NCBI RefSeq assembly: GCF_037893015.1
Contig: NC_133661.1
Coordinates: 185,692,306-185,756,305 of the forward strand
DNA: 64,000 nucleotides
Reading direction: 5' to 3'
Source of the DNA: Macrotis lagotis
Taxonomy: Eukaryota > Chordata > Mammalia > Peramelemorphia > Peramelidae
This document shows, one piece after another, positions 10,570 to 21,604 of this stretch (position 1 is its first letter; every line of letters starts with the position of its first letter). The notes beneath the pieces are model-generated. The model was given only the letters and a program-made list of their open reading frames with translations, ran no database searches and was not told where the DNA came from. A program made the position numbers and the translations under genes.

Positions 10570-10790
10570 TTTCACTATATATTCTCCATGTCTGGAATGC
10601 TCTCCTTTCTCATTTCTACCACCTGATCTCCCTGGGTTCCTTCAAATTCTAACTTTTACAGAAAGTCTTTCCTAACCCTAACTAATTCTAGAATCTTCCC
10701 TCTATTGATTATTTGCAATTTATTCTGCATGTAGCTTATTTGTATATAGTTATTTGCCTCTTGACTCATCCAGAGATTGAGTCCCACAAT
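10570..10790 (+). mobile_element. L2 LINE, 3' end
   Basis: Contains the L2 3'-region order: CTGGAATGCTCTCC, CCTTCAAATTC, a TCTTTCCTAACC segment and TATATAGTTATTTGCC. Diverged and truncated. Confidence 0.7.
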
Positions 10791-11360
10791 GATTGGGTCA
10801 TTCTCTTAACTTTCTTTGTAGGTCTTAAGTTGCATGCCAAACTGAAAGTCTACAGAACTATTGGACTGACTTCATTGTTGTATGACTATGAAACCTAGAC
10901 AGTCTACCAGCATCATGTCAGAAAACTGAACCACATTCATTTGAATTATCTTAGGAAGGGTCTAAGTATCACCTGGCAAGATAAGGTGCCCTATATTTAG
11001 GTTCTTTTTTGAGTGGAACTGCCAAGCATTGCAACTCTACTGCATAGAGAACAACTCTGATGGGTTGGCCTTGTAGTCTGACTGCCAGGTATATACTTAC
11101 CTAAAAGACTATTTACAGTGAATTTGCACAGGGCAAGTACTCACACAGAGGTCAGAAGAAGAGGTACAAAGACATTGTCTCTGAAGAGCTTTAGTATCAT
11201 TTGTGAAACATGGGAGACAAATGGCACAGGACTATCCAGCATGGCATGTCAGCATCAAAGATGGCATTGCACTACCATGAGCAAAGCAAAATCACAGTAG
11301 CCAAAGGAAATGTTTGCAAATCTAGAGACACCTCCATCCCAAATTTCAAATAGACTACTT
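10790..11360 (+). mobile_element. non-LTR retrotransposon (RTE-like), reverse-transcriptase C-terminal fragment
   Basis: One frame reads TIGLTSLLYDYET, matching the LLYGSETWT motif found downstream of the RT domain in RTE-type LINEs. It is followed by VYQHHVRKLNHIH and SITWQDKVP, matching RxLNHFH and GITWQDKIP, and then a WVGLVV-type stretch matching RWAGHV. Several stop codons interrupt it, so it is an old dead copy. The family name is an inference from these motifs. Confidence 0.6.
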
Positions 11361-11556
11361 ATGGCAGAACCTTTGGAGCTCATATAGGCTAAGATAGGGT
11401 TATTTAAGTATTTTATTTCCTCTTCTGCTAATCAGGGTAATTTATATTTTTGTAAATTTTCATCATCAATTTTGCTTAGATTGTCAGATTTATTGGCATA
11501 TAATTGGACAAAAGAACTTTCATTTCCTCTTCATTGTTGTTGAATTCACCCCCCCC

Positions 11557-11670
11557 TTTTTGGTGAGGCAATGGAGTTAAGGGACTTGTCCAAGGTCACA
11601 CAGCTAGGTAATTATTAAGTGCCTCAGGGTGAATTTGAACTCAGGTTCTACTGACTCCAGGGCTGGTATT
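11557..11670 (-). mobile_element. marsupial tRNA-derived SINE, head truncated
   Basis: Contains GGCAATGGAGTTAAG and CAAGGTCACACAGCTAGG through CTGACTCCAGGGCTGG; the GGGGCAGCTAGG head is missing. Confidence 0.8.
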
Positions 11671-11761
11671 CTTTATATTTTTGATACTGGCATTTTGATA
11701 CTAGTTTTCTTTCTTTCTTTAAATAACCATCCCCCCAATCCTTATCTATCTTGTTGTTTGG

Positions 11762-11917
11762 TGTTTTTTTTTTTTTTTTTTTTTTTTGGTTTTTGCAAGG
11801 CAATGGGGTTAATTGTCCAAGATCACACAGGTAATTATTAAGCATCTGAGACCAGATTTGAACTCAGGTCCTCCTGACTCTTGGGCTGGTGTTCTATCCA
11901 CTGTGCCCCTATCTGGT
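11762..11917 (-). mobile_element. marsupial tRNA-derived SINE, inserted in L1
   Basis: A long T-run (antisense A tail), TTTTGCAAGGCAATGGGG, the tRNA-like part, then TCTATCCACTGTGCCCC. The long tail suggests a younger copy. Confidence 0.85.
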
Positions 11918-13521
11918 TTTTTTTTTTTATAAAACCAGCCCCTAAGTTTTGTTTAATAGCTCAATAGTTTTCTTAATTTCAATATTATTAATTGCACCTT
12001 TGACTTTCAGGATTCCCAATTTGGTACTTCAATAAGGATTTTAAATTTGCTATTTTTTCTAGTTGTTTTAGTTGCATGCCCAATTTATTGATTTTTTTCT
12101 ATTTTATTGATGTAAGAGTTTAGAGAAATAAATTTCTCCACAAGTACTGCCTTGGCTATATACCATAAATTTTGTACATTGTCTCACTGTCATCATCTTT
12201 AATGGAATTATTCCTTATTTCTTTGATTTATTCTTTGATCCACTTATTCTTTAGGATTAGATTATATAGTTTCCAATGAATTTTAAATCTCTCTTCATTA
12301 CCTTTTATTGAATGTAATTTTTACTGCATTATGATCTGAAATGGAGGCATTTGCTATTTCTGCCTTTCTACATTTGATTTTGAAGTTTTTATGCCCTAAT
12401 AGATGATCAATTTATGGTGTAGGTACCATCTACTATTTAAGAAAAGAATATATTCTTTTCTCTTCCCATTCAATTTTCTCCAGAGGTCTAACACATTTAA
12501 CTTTTATAAAATTCCATTCACCTCCTTAACTTCTTTCTTGTTCATTTTGTGGTTAGATTTATTTGACTCTGAGAGGGGAAGTTTGAGGTCCCCCACTTGT
12601 ACAGTTCTATTGTCTCTTTCCTCCTGCAACTCACTTAAGAATATGGATGTTTATACCACTTGCATGCATATGTGTTTAGCATTGCTATTACTTCATTGAC
12701 TATGGTATCTTTTAGCAAGCTGTAGTTTCCTTCCTTATCTCTTTTAATTAGATCTATTTGTTTTTGTTTTTTCTGAAGTCATGATTATTACCCCTAGTTT
12801 TTAAAACTTTAGGTGAAGCATAATAGATTCTGTTCTAACTCCTTACCTATGTCTCTCTGCTTCAAGTGTGTTTCTTGTTAATGAGACTGTAGGATTCTGA
12901 TTTTTAATTCACTCTGCTATCCACTTCTTTTTTATGGTTCATCCCACTCACATTGTATGATTTCTAACTGTATATTTCCCTCCATCCTTTTTTCCCTCTG
13001 GTTTATCCTTCTCTCTCTCCTTTCACCCTTTTCTTATCCCTTGTTTTGTTTCTAACTACCACTTCCCCCAATCTGTATACCCTTCTGTCAGTTCCCCCCC
13101 TTTCCTCACCCCCCCTTCTTTCATACTTCCATATAGGGTTAGATTTCTATGCCCAATTGACTGGGTATGTTATTCTCTCTTTGAGCTAATTCCAGTGAAT
13201 TAAAGAGTTGTCCCACTCCCGTCTTCTTCTCCACTATACATCTTTTGTGCCTTTTCATTTGAGATAATTTACCTCCAGTTCTTTACTTTATACTTGGACC
13301 CTCTGCCTTTGTAGACTCTTTCAAACTGTACCAATAGTGATATAGTTCTTTAGAATTACAAGTATAATTTTCCAATGTAGGGATGCAAGCAGTTTAATCT
13401 TATTGAATTCCTTATGTTTTTATTTCTCTTTTCTCTTTTTATGCTCTTCTTGAGTCTTGTATTGAAAATAGAACTTAGTAAATATTTAATAAATTTTTTA
13501 ATTTATAAAAATACACTCTTT

Positions 13522-13668
13522 GAGGGCAGTTAGGTGGTTCAGTGGATGGAGCACCAGCCCTGGAATAAGGAAGACTGGAATGCAAATCCAGACTCAGACA
13601 CTTAATAATTGCCTAACTGTGTGATCTTGGTTGAGTCACTCAATCCCATTGCCTTAAATAAATAAAAT
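13522..13668 (+). mobile_element. marsupial tRNA-derived SINE
   Basis: GAGGGCAGTTAGGTGGTTCA head through CCATTGCCTTAAATAAATAA. Its A-rich tail runs straight into an (ATCTCT)n microsatellite. Confidence 0.85.
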
Positions 13669-13800
13669 ATCTCTATCTCTATCTCTATCTCTCTCTAATC
13701 TCTGTCTATCTATATCTATATCATCTATATCTATCTCTGTCTCTGTCTCTGTCTCTATCTCTATCTCTGTCTGTCTGTCTCTCTGCCTGTCTGTCTATCT
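13668..13800. repeat. (ATCTCT/GTCTCT)n microsatellite seeded at a SINE tail
   Basis: Interrupted hexamer and tetramer runs of TCTATC and TCTGTC units immediately 3' of the SINE tail. Confidence 0.9.
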
Positions 13801-15430
13801 ACACTTTTCCTTGACTGGCCGTGAGAAAAGGAGTGCTGAGTTGGTGGGGCTGGAAAAAGTAGTTTTCATTGTAGGAGCTGGGCCTGGGATGATATAAGAC
13901 TGAAAGAGATGAGGACTGCCAGCATCATTGGACTACAGAGCTGGAAGGAACCTTAGAGGTCATCTATTCTTGCCCCCCCCCCATTTTGCAGATAAAGAAA
14001 TTGAGACCCAGAAAGGTATAGTGACTTTGTGGAAGATCACAAGGTTGCAAATAGCACAACCAGTATTTGAATCAGACTCTCTGACCCTGAAGCAGATGCT
14101 CTTGGAATAACATCAGGAATTTCAACCTTTTTTGCTTCCTCTGTTCTTTGACTTTCTTTAATCTTACTCATTTCTCTATTCAATATGAAAAAATAATTCT
14201 GGAGTTTACCATGCAATTGCACACAAGAAATAGATTAATTTTTCCTAAAGGAAACTTTATTTGGAATAAAATGTTTCTTGTTTCAAAAATACTTATTAGT
14301 CAAATAAATTAATGATAACCTAGGTTCTTTTTCTTTTCAAAGCAATGGTTTATTTTTGGTAATGGTTTGTGAAAAAGGTACCTACCTGTCATGTTCAGCC
14401 TCCTCTTTTTTTCTCTTTACTTTAGTTTTGATTGAGAATGAAACAAAGAATCTTAATTCTTGGAAATAAGTTGTTCTACATTAGAGTCTAGTGAGAACAT
14501 TTAGTAATGGTGCTATGTTTCTCCCAAGGGTATACCAAACAGTTTTTAACTTTGCTGACTGGAAATCAATTTAGGGCTTCTTTGCTTCTTTTTTGGGGGG
14601 AAATCAATTAACTCATCTTTTCCTAGGTCCTTGTTCCTGATTTTTTTCTAGATTAATATGAAGAATACCTATTATCTAAACTTCATCAGTTGGATATCCC
14701 CTCACCTCCCTTCCATCTTGGCTCTTTGCACTGATCCCCCTCTGGCAGGAATGAGGGGGGTCTCTCCTCTCCTCTCTGCCCTGAGGCCCCTGAAAAGTGC
14801 TATAAATTATGTCTCTTCCTTCCCCACACCTTCAACCTCTTATTTATAATAAAAGCTCCTTGTTTTTATAAAAAAAAATAAACTTCATGTTTGATTTTGA
14901 TCTGTTGGATTTATTCCTTTAATTTTTGTGATTTTTCAAATGTACTGATGATTCTTTCCCTTTCTCACTGACCTCACCTCCTCACTATTTCCTCTCCAAT
15001 CCATTTTTTTTACCCAGCAACAATACTACTTTTAGAATATTTCAAAAGGAGAATATAGTTTTTTAAAAATAAAAACTGATATTTCCTGTACTCTTCTAAC
15101 AAACTTTTCATACTCTGCTGGGATATTATACTTCAGAATGTAAACTTCTGTTCTACACCTAGGGACGTAAAGGAAGACTATATAACTCTCCAGCAATTTT
15201 ACCAGGAAACAAAGCAATTGAAACTGAAGGCCTGTGTGGAAAGGAGATTGCATTTCTTCATCCTAATCTCAGGCTTGGGCAAGTTGCCAGAGAAGAGAGG
15301 AAATGCCATGGTAGGGGAGATGACTATCTGAGAAAAAAAAGAAATTCTGGCTATTTGAAGCAAGTTGGCTCTTAGCTACAGGGGCTCCTTGAGGTCAAAG
15401 GAAAGCTGAGCTAGGACAAGCTCCTTACCC
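13801..15430. other. intergenic, mostly unrecognised
   Basis: A MIR-type fragment lies at about 13930-14070. An AATAAA-type signal followed by an A run near 14848-14880 ends a stretch that could be an old retroelement end. No gene recognised. Confidence 0.4.
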
Positions 15431-15431
15431 A

Positions 15432-16039
15432 TCAATCAATCAACAAGAATTTATTAATTGCAACAGGCTAAGTGCTGCAGATACAAAGCTAAAAGTCAAA
15501 ATAGCCTTTGCCTTTAAAGAAATTACAAATCAATCAGTACTCCTACAATAAAAATGGAGTAAATGAAAGGTAGCTTTAGAGGAAAAGACATTAGCAACTA
15601 CAGAGACTGGGATTTGGAGGAGGTGACCCTTAAAGTGAGTCTTCCATGGATTCTATGAAGAAAAGTTTAGGTGGGAGAAAATTCCAGGATGGTGGACAAC
15701 CAGTGCAAAAATATGGTGACAGGAAATATTATTTGAGTGAAGAACACATAAACAAGTATGTCTGGACCAAAGGGCTTGTATAGGTGAGTGATATGTCATA
15801 AGATTGTAAAGAAAGGGTCACATTGTGAAGATTTATAAATGCTAGAGGAGTTTATATTTGATCCTAGAAGTTATAGTTACTGGAGTTTACTGAGTAGGGG
15901 AATGTTTTGGTCAGGCCTAAACTTCTAGGAAAATCACTTGGACAGCTGAGTACAGATTGGAATGAGGAGGGTGGCTAGGAGATGAATTAGAAAGTTATTT
16001 AAATTGTCCAGAAAGAGACATATGTACATAAGAGATGTG

Positions 16040-16104
<65 letters not shown>

Positions 16105-16330
16105 GAGAATTTGGAATTTGGAATGATATTGAATCTGGTGACTGGAAGAATGGTAGGATCTTTGAAAATAATAGGGAAGTTGGGAGGAGAGATGGATTTA
16201 GTACAGAGATAATGGTTATCATATCCTATTAGACCAAGTCTGGAGATAGTATTAGGTTTTGAAGAGCAAGTGTGTAGGTTTTGATGATAGAAGCAAACTT
16301 GTATAAACAAATCCAGAACTAGAGGGGGTA
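15432..16330 (-). mobile_element. L2 LINE, 3' half
   Basis: Read in reverse it carries the L2 3' tail (AATAAATTCTTGTTG-type end) and part of the ORF2 C-terminal region. The plus strand shows AGGAGTTTATATTTGATCC and the GGAAAATCACTTGG-like block found in the other L2 copies here. A microsatellite sits within it at 16036-16101. Confidence 0.65.
16036..16101. repeat. (TG)n(AG)n compound microsatellite
   Basis: A TG run of about 13 units directly joined to an AG run of about 19 units. Confidence 0.95.
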
Positions 16331-16391
16331 AAATGATACTTTAATCATTGGTGACAGAAAAAGTTAGGTGAGGGAAAGTGGATAGAATCTT

Positions 16392-16570
16392 CTATCCAGA
16401 TAGCAATTTAAGGTTTGCAAAACACTTTACAAACATTTTCTCATTTGAGTCTCATAGCAACTCTATGAGATAACAGCTTAAATGTACTATTATGCCCATT
16501 TTATAGGTGAGAAAATTGAGGCTTAAAGAGATTAAACAATTTATACATACTCAGGGAAGTTCACAAAGTA
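16392..16570 (-). mobile_element. MIR-type SINE, old
   Basis: The plus strand shows the reverse MIR core: CACTTTACAAACATTTTCTC, CAACTCTATGAGATAAC, CCCATTTTATAGGTGAG. Confidence 0.65.
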
Positions 16571-17038
16571 TGATTTGATCCAGGTCTTTCCCATCTTAAA
16601 TCCAGTGTTGTATCCAGGCTCCAAGTTGAAGATAACCTATCATGCTTCATTGACTCTAAGGAGTTCAAATGAGACAAGTATATCCAGAGAGGCATTATGT
16701 GACTTTCCCAAAGTTACCAGCTCATTATTGGTCTAAGCAGTAATAGAATCTGGATGTCCTACCTTCAATGTCTGTACTCTGTATATTACTACTGAGAAAA
16801 AAAGCATGGATGGTATAATGAGTGAATGCAGAACCAACCCTTCCACAGCCTCCAATACTTCTGGTCAGAGAATACTCCATGGAGCATTTGTGGAGCTGCT
16901 CTCCTTCCAGTTACACACTGGCCCTGACTCTTTTTCAGTGGGCCAGAAGTATTGGTTCAGTATAAAAAGAGCCAGCACTTTAGGATGATGCATCAATTCT
17001 TGGGTGGTGGGGGCAGAGGGCCTCATCAAAGCTGATCT

Positions 17039-17040
<2 letters not shown>

Positions 17041-17085
<45 letters not shown>
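17041..17085. repeat. (CA)n microsatellite
   Basis: About 22 CA units. Confidence 0.95.
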
Positions 17086-17089
<4 letters not shown>

Positions 17090-17384
17090 TATCATTCTAT
17101 ATGTGATTATTTATAAAAAAAGGAGCTTTCTGTGACTATCTCAAGGGATCCTCACAACACATCCCAAATGATATTATATTTCCATTTTTTTAAGCTGAAA
17201 AAACTGAAGGGCAAATAAATCATTATATTATTATTATTCACAATTGCAGAGGGAGCATGGAGAGTAATTAGTTCAGGTGGACTTCAAATCTAATATACCC
17301 ATACTGCCCATTAACAAAAGGCAGGAATTCTTTGACAATCAGATGAAATAACTGTGGTGGAAGCACTTCGAAAATTATAATGTT

Positions 17385-17640
17385 ACATAGTGGATAAGAG
17401 TGCTGTGTCTGGAGTCAGGAAGAACTGAGTTCAAATTTGATCTAAGACATTTAATAGCTGACTCCCTAGGCAAGACACTTAATTCCTCTCTGTTTCAATT
17501 TCTTTAATTATAAATTAAGTATAGAAACCATAACTGAACCTAACTCACAGGATTTTTAAATAATCTCAAGTGTAATAATATTTGTAAAGTTCTTAGTATA
17601 GTACCTAGGATATAATAGGTTTAATAAATATTTATTCCCT
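17385..17640 (+). mobile_element. MIR-type SINE
   Basis: GTGGATAAGAGTGCTGTG head, CTGGAGTCAGGAAGAACTGA, GGCAAGACACTTAATTCCTC and a TAATAGGTTTAATAAATATT-type tail, in MIR order over full length. Confidence 0.75.
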
Positions 17641-17644
17641 TTAT

Positions 17645-17850
17645 TTCTTTGCTCATGGATTTCAAACTGGAAGGGATCTTAGAACACATTTAATTTAACT
17701 CCCTCACATTACAGATAAGGGAAGTGAAGCCTTAAGATGCTAAGGAACTTGTCCAAGGTAACCTATTAATAATATTAAGTGGAAGATCTGAGACTTGGAC
17801 CCAGGTTCCCTGGCTTTAAATTTCCCTCATTCTCCACTGCACTGTGTTCT
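17645..17850 (-). mobile_element. MIR-related SINE, old
   Basis: The plus strand shows ACATTACAGATAAGGGAAGT, AACTTGTCCAAGGTAACC and GGACCCAGGTTCCCTGGCTT, the reverse of a MIR-type element. Confidence 0.55.
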
Positions 17851-18039
17851 ATGCATGGAAGAGTAGACCCATTAACTCTGAAACTTTAAGAATGAAACTC
17901 AGTTCACAACATTGAATTTTTCACCTGACCAAACTACTATGGGAAATCTCTAACTTCTCCACCATATTTTTATGTTGGGTACCTTCACTCCCTCCCTGCC
18001 CCACCCCACTCTCTCCCTCTCATATTTTTTAGACTTCTT

Positions 18040-18120
18040 TTGTATGCTGTCTTCTGCCATTAAATTGCAAGATCTTTGAGGGCAGGAGCAGAAACAATAC
18101 CAAATTTTATGTTGAGTTCA
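18040..18120 (+). mobile_element. L2 LINE, terminal fragment
   Basis: Shows the L2 3' terminal order TTAAATTGCAAGATCTTTGA and GGGCAGGAGC. Confidence 0.5.
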
Positions 18121-18215
18121 GTGAAGTAGTTGTTAAAATAGCACTTGTAATCAAAGGTTCTAAGGTGGGCTCCTGGGCAGCTGTCCAAGGTGAAAACCAC
18201 AAATTTATATTCCTT

Positions 18216-18381
18216 AGTCTTTTTTTTATTTTTTGGGGTTTTTTTGCAAGGCAGTGGGGTTAAGTGACTTGCCCAAAAGTCATACAGCTAGGTAATGATT
18301 AAGTGTCTGAGGCCAATTTGAACTCAGGTCCTTCTGACTCCAGGGCCAGTGCTCTATCCAGTGCACCACCTAGCTGCCCCC
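18216..18381 (-). mobile_element. marsupial tRNA-derived SINE
   Basis: TTTTTGCAAGGCAGTGGGG, AAGTCATACAGCTAGGTAA, then CACCTAGCTGCCCCCC at the right end. Full length, minus strand. Confidence 0.88.
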
Positions 18382-19064
18382 CTTAATCTTTTTTAATGTT
18401 CATCTGTGCAACAGCATTTTCTAAGCACCTGTAGTAATGTTCATTTCATCCATAAGTGAAAAGAAATGACAGAACTATGCCTGTAATATTTATTCATTTC
18501 TTAAATATCATTATACATTTGATGAAATACTACATTTTAATTCCCTCTTCTTGGTTACTTTAGTAAACAAACATATAATGTAAAGATAAAAAGTACCACT
18601 CAACCAGGGGGTGACAAGCTGTCATTTGTTTCCACTTTGTGTTATACCCAAAATTCCCCTGAGATATTGAGTGTGCTGGTGTTTCCTGAATGGTGAAATC
18701 GATAGGAATCTGGGACACAATGAACCAATAGAGATAAAGATTTCAAGTATTATCTTATTGTCCATTTTGGAAGCCATAGAAGTAGAAGAAAAAAGTGTTA
18801 GGATAGTTAGAATGAGTTATGGTTCTGCATATGTTCCAACATTGAGTGTTGTGGTCACATGGCTGCTTTCATTCCATAAGGATACATTTGCCCTCTATGA
18901 TTAATATAACATAATCTAACTTTGTGTACTTCTTTCATTGTTCTTGAGTATTAAATGAATGAAATATTAAATCACCTTTCAGCATATCTTTTTGTATATT
19001 TAAAACGATCATTAGGACAGAGAGAACCAGTTGTTAATTTATTCTAATCCCACCCCATCAGGAA

Positions 19065-19140
19065 TTATTATTATTATCTTTTTGTATTTGTATCCTCAGC
19101 ACTAAGTACAGTGCACTTAATGTTTATTGACAAATAGATT
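19065..19140 (+). mobile_element. L2 LINE, 3' terminus
   Basis: TATCCTCAGCACTAAGTACA followed by GTGCACTTAATG and TTTATTGACAAAT, the usual L2 end. On the minus strand it supplies an AATAAA at 19123-19128, which could serve the RNASE7-like gene upstream on that strand. Confidence 0.6.
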
Positions 19141-19461
19141 ATTGCCTACTTCTTTCCTTTGGGGTCAGTGGACTGGGGGATTAGAAAGTAGGATATAAAA
19201 AATGGTAGAGATAGTTGGAATGATAGAGTGAGAGCCTATGGTTTAGCCTCAATGAACGTGGGTGAGTCTATGGGGGAGCAGTAATGAAAGGATTAATAGC
19301 AGTCCCCTTCTTGACTTTACTCCCAGTAACATCATTTCTGTCCCCACCACAACATCACCTAGAAGAATCTAAACTAGAAGAGAGGAATCTAGAAGCCTTG
19401 GCAGAAGACAACAGAGAATCAATATGTCAGCCTTCCAGTTGCAGTATTGTCCAGAGGGTTT

Positions 19462-19929
19462 TCAGGTACTCACGATGCCATCCAGGTGCACAGGAACTAG
19501 CTGATACTCAGGGGGATCGCCACTTTCAGGGGGGTCACAGGCCACAATGTAGGCTCTATCAAGGGAGCTGTCCCTGTAGCGGCATTTGGGGTATTTCCCA
19601 GAGGTGAGGTCACACTGGGTAATGGGCACTGTGCTAGAGCTCTGATGACAGTTCTCCCGGCCATTCTTACAGGTCATGCTGGGGGATGCACAGGCAATGG
19701 CCACATTTGAGAAAGAGTCATGAAGGAAGCTGTTAAGGGGCTTGCAGCGCTGGGTATAGTGGTTAATCCTGTCCATGGCCCTGCTGCATTGAAGAGGGCT
19801 TGGCTGGACATGTTGAACTTGAAACCATTGGGCATAGGTCAGGTTCTCAGGCTTGGCGCCGACTGGGACCTCCCAAAACCCCAGAAAGAGGAGCAAGAGA
19901 GGGCATGAGCCTGCCAGCACTGGTGCCAT
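19462..19929 (-). CDS. RNASE7: RNASE7/RNASE8-like secreted ribonuclease, complete
   Basis: 155 residues in one exon. It has a signal peptide ([18 protein letters not shown]; cleavage likely after VPVGA, residue 25) and a mature protein of 130 residues. [12 protein letters not shown] and GKYPKCRY closely match human RNASE7. All eight cysteines are present. The catalytic triad sits at mature His15, Lys38 (in CKPLNS; the usual Thr is Ser) and His123 (VPVHLD), the same numbering as in human RNase 7. A good acceptor (CCTCCCCTTAG) lies 5 bases upstream of the ATG, as expected for the family's noncoding exon 1. Position relative to RNASE13 and strand fit RNASE7/8; a single marsupial co-orthologue of the primate RNASE7 and RNASE8 pair is possible. 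Unlike human RNase 7 the mature chain has equal counts of acidic and basic residues (12 each). The last codons read ATC GTG AGT, a consensus splice donor inside the end of the CDS. Confidence 0.88.
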   Translation of the reverse strand: MAPVLAGSCPLLLLFLGFWEVPVGAKPENLTYAQWFQVQHVQPSPLQCSRAMDRINHYTQRCKPLNSFLHDSFSNVAIACASPSMTCKNGRENCHQSSSTVPITQCDLTSGKYPKCRYRDSSLDRAYIVACDPPESGDPPEYQLVPVHLDGIVST

Positions 19930-20240
19930 CTCTCCTAAGGGGAGGAAAAATGAAGGGGGGCAGAGGGCAAGAAACTATTCATTCAAGAACTCAGTGGCTC
20001 CCACCTCTGTGTTGTCCTTGACCAGCTGGGCATTCATCCCCACTTACCTTGCTGTTTCCTCATCCCCCACTCATGCCTGTGCCTCTTATCCACTTATTCC
20101 CCAATGTCCCTAATCTCCCTCTCCTCATTTCGTCTAATCTCTCATCCCCATTGTGATCCTACACCCCTCCCCCAACCTCATTATAATTCTAGATTCCCCT
20201 TCACCTCACTGTGATCTTATTGCCCTTCTTTCTATTATTC
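19930..20240. other. upstream region of the RNASE7-like gene
   Basis: Pyrimidine-rich intron or 5' flank relative to the minus-strand gene. No noncoding first exon could be placed. Confidence 0.4.
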
Positions 20241-20244
20241 TCCT

Positions 20245-20350
20245 ACATTTTTCACTGTGGGCTCATTGAGAGCAGGAACTGCCTTTTCTTATCTTTTTGA
20301 TTCCCTATCAATTCATTTCTGGCTCACAGCATATCCTTAATACATACTGA
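20245..20350 (+). mobile_element. L2 LINE, 3' terminal fragment
   Basis: CTCATTGAGAGCAGGAACTG, CTCACAGCATATCCTTAATA and a diverged end in L2 order. Confidence 0.55.
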
Positions 20351-20900
20351 CTATATTTTTACCCTTTTTATTCTATGTTCTTATTCCTACATAACACAAG
20401 TTTCCCTATCCTGTTCATATCACTGTGCTCCCATATCTTCACACTCAACTGTGCCTTTTATCCTCATTTCCCTACTAACAGTTCTTCCCTTTACCCCATT
20501 ATGCTTTCAGTTCCTCTTATCTTATGCCTCTTTCTCTCTTCATATCACTGTATTCCTCTCTTCAATCCTACTTTGCCTTCATCTTTATTTCCCTACTGTG
20601 CCAGCTTACTCACTCTGCCCCTTTCTCTATTTACCTTATTGTGCCTCCATCCTTACCTATCCCATTGTGTCCCTTGCTTACTTATATCACCATGCTCCCT
20701 TCCCCAATGAATTATACAATTGTCCTATGTAAAGCCTCTTTTTTCCCTTATTCAGCTTTCTCTTCCACCCTCTTATACCTACAACACTCTTTACTCCCTA
20801 GATTCTGTCCTACCTTAACCCCAGAAAGCCATTAACTTTCCTCACCCAGTCCGACCTAGAATAGCTTCTTGCTGTAAGTTGAATCCAGATGACTCTTAAA
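20350..20900. repeat. C/T-rich low-complexity stretch
   Basis: Long pyrimidine-rich, loosely repetitive sequence (CTCATTTCCC, CCTTATTGTGCC and TTCCCTACTG recur with variation). The overlapping long frames here are artefacts of this composition. Confidence 0.5.
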
Positions 20901-20929
20901 AAAAATCCTGGAGTATTTTCCTTGTTGGT

Positions 20930-21500
20930 TGTTGGTCTCACGATGCCAGCAAACTATGTGATTGACCAGAAGACTAAGGCGACGATCTCAGGATTGGTGG
21001 ATTGAAATGATGTTTGTGGCTGGCATACACACCTCACATCTCGGAACAGGTTGAAGCAAGTCATCACTTCCTGTGTTTGTGATCGAAGTCGGTCCCTGTC
21101 CCCCTCCCATGTGACCTGAACCATTCGTGCTAATGTCTTTCAAAGGAGTTAATAAACCTGTCTAAACAAGTTCTGTAATGACAACGCCCTGAAAAAGTGT
21201 TCATCTTGTCACATTAAAAAGAAATGTGTAATGGAGCAATCCTCCTTCTGATGTGTCAACCAAGCCTGGAAAAGGGCCCTGGCTTGTTTCTCCATGCTGG
21301 CATTTTTCACCAGTGACATCAATAGGGCTCCCTGGGTTGACATAAAATGTTCCTCTGTTCCTGCCCTGAGAGAGCCACACATGCCTGCCTCTACAAGTCA
21401 TTGTGCATATGATTAACTAATTGGGGTGGCACTGTTTACTCATGAGGATATGAAGGGAAAAGACTTGAATCATCAAGATTTTATGAGGATTCCGTAATAT
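20930..21500. other. unique, repeat-free block; candidate conserved noncoding element
   Basis: About 570 bp without SINE, LINE or low-complexity sequence, in a region otherwise full of them, with scattered CpGs and a mixed composition. It lies about 1-1.5 kb upstream of the RNASE7-like gene. A regulatory role is inference. Confidence 0.35.
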
Positions 21501-21604
21501 TGGGTCCCTTCATCTCCATCACCACTAGATATTCTAATGATGAAGCAGTGCTTCTCCTGGCTATTATCTGGGCATCTTCTGTTTTTTCCTGTCATAGTAC
21601 TGAC

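Larger units (their letters stand above)
11405..13480 (-). mobile_element. L1 LINE, ORF2 region, old; interrupted by two SINEs
   Basis: The plus strand reads as antisense of marsupial L1 ORF2. Examples are GCATGCCCAATTTATTGAT and CATTATGATCTGAAATGGAG, plus TTCTCCAGAGGTCTAACAC further on. Two younger SINEs sit inside it at 11557-11670 and 11762-11917. Numerous stops. Confidence 0.75.

Noticed and set aside
14740-14885. C/T-rich stretch ending in AATAAA and an A run, resembling the end of an LTR or a processed transcript
   Set aside because: No partner end, no internal region and no target-site duplication could be found, so no element is called.
20375-20835. Three overlapping hydrophobic frames
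   Set aside because: They arise from a C/T-rich low-complexity stretch in all three frames.
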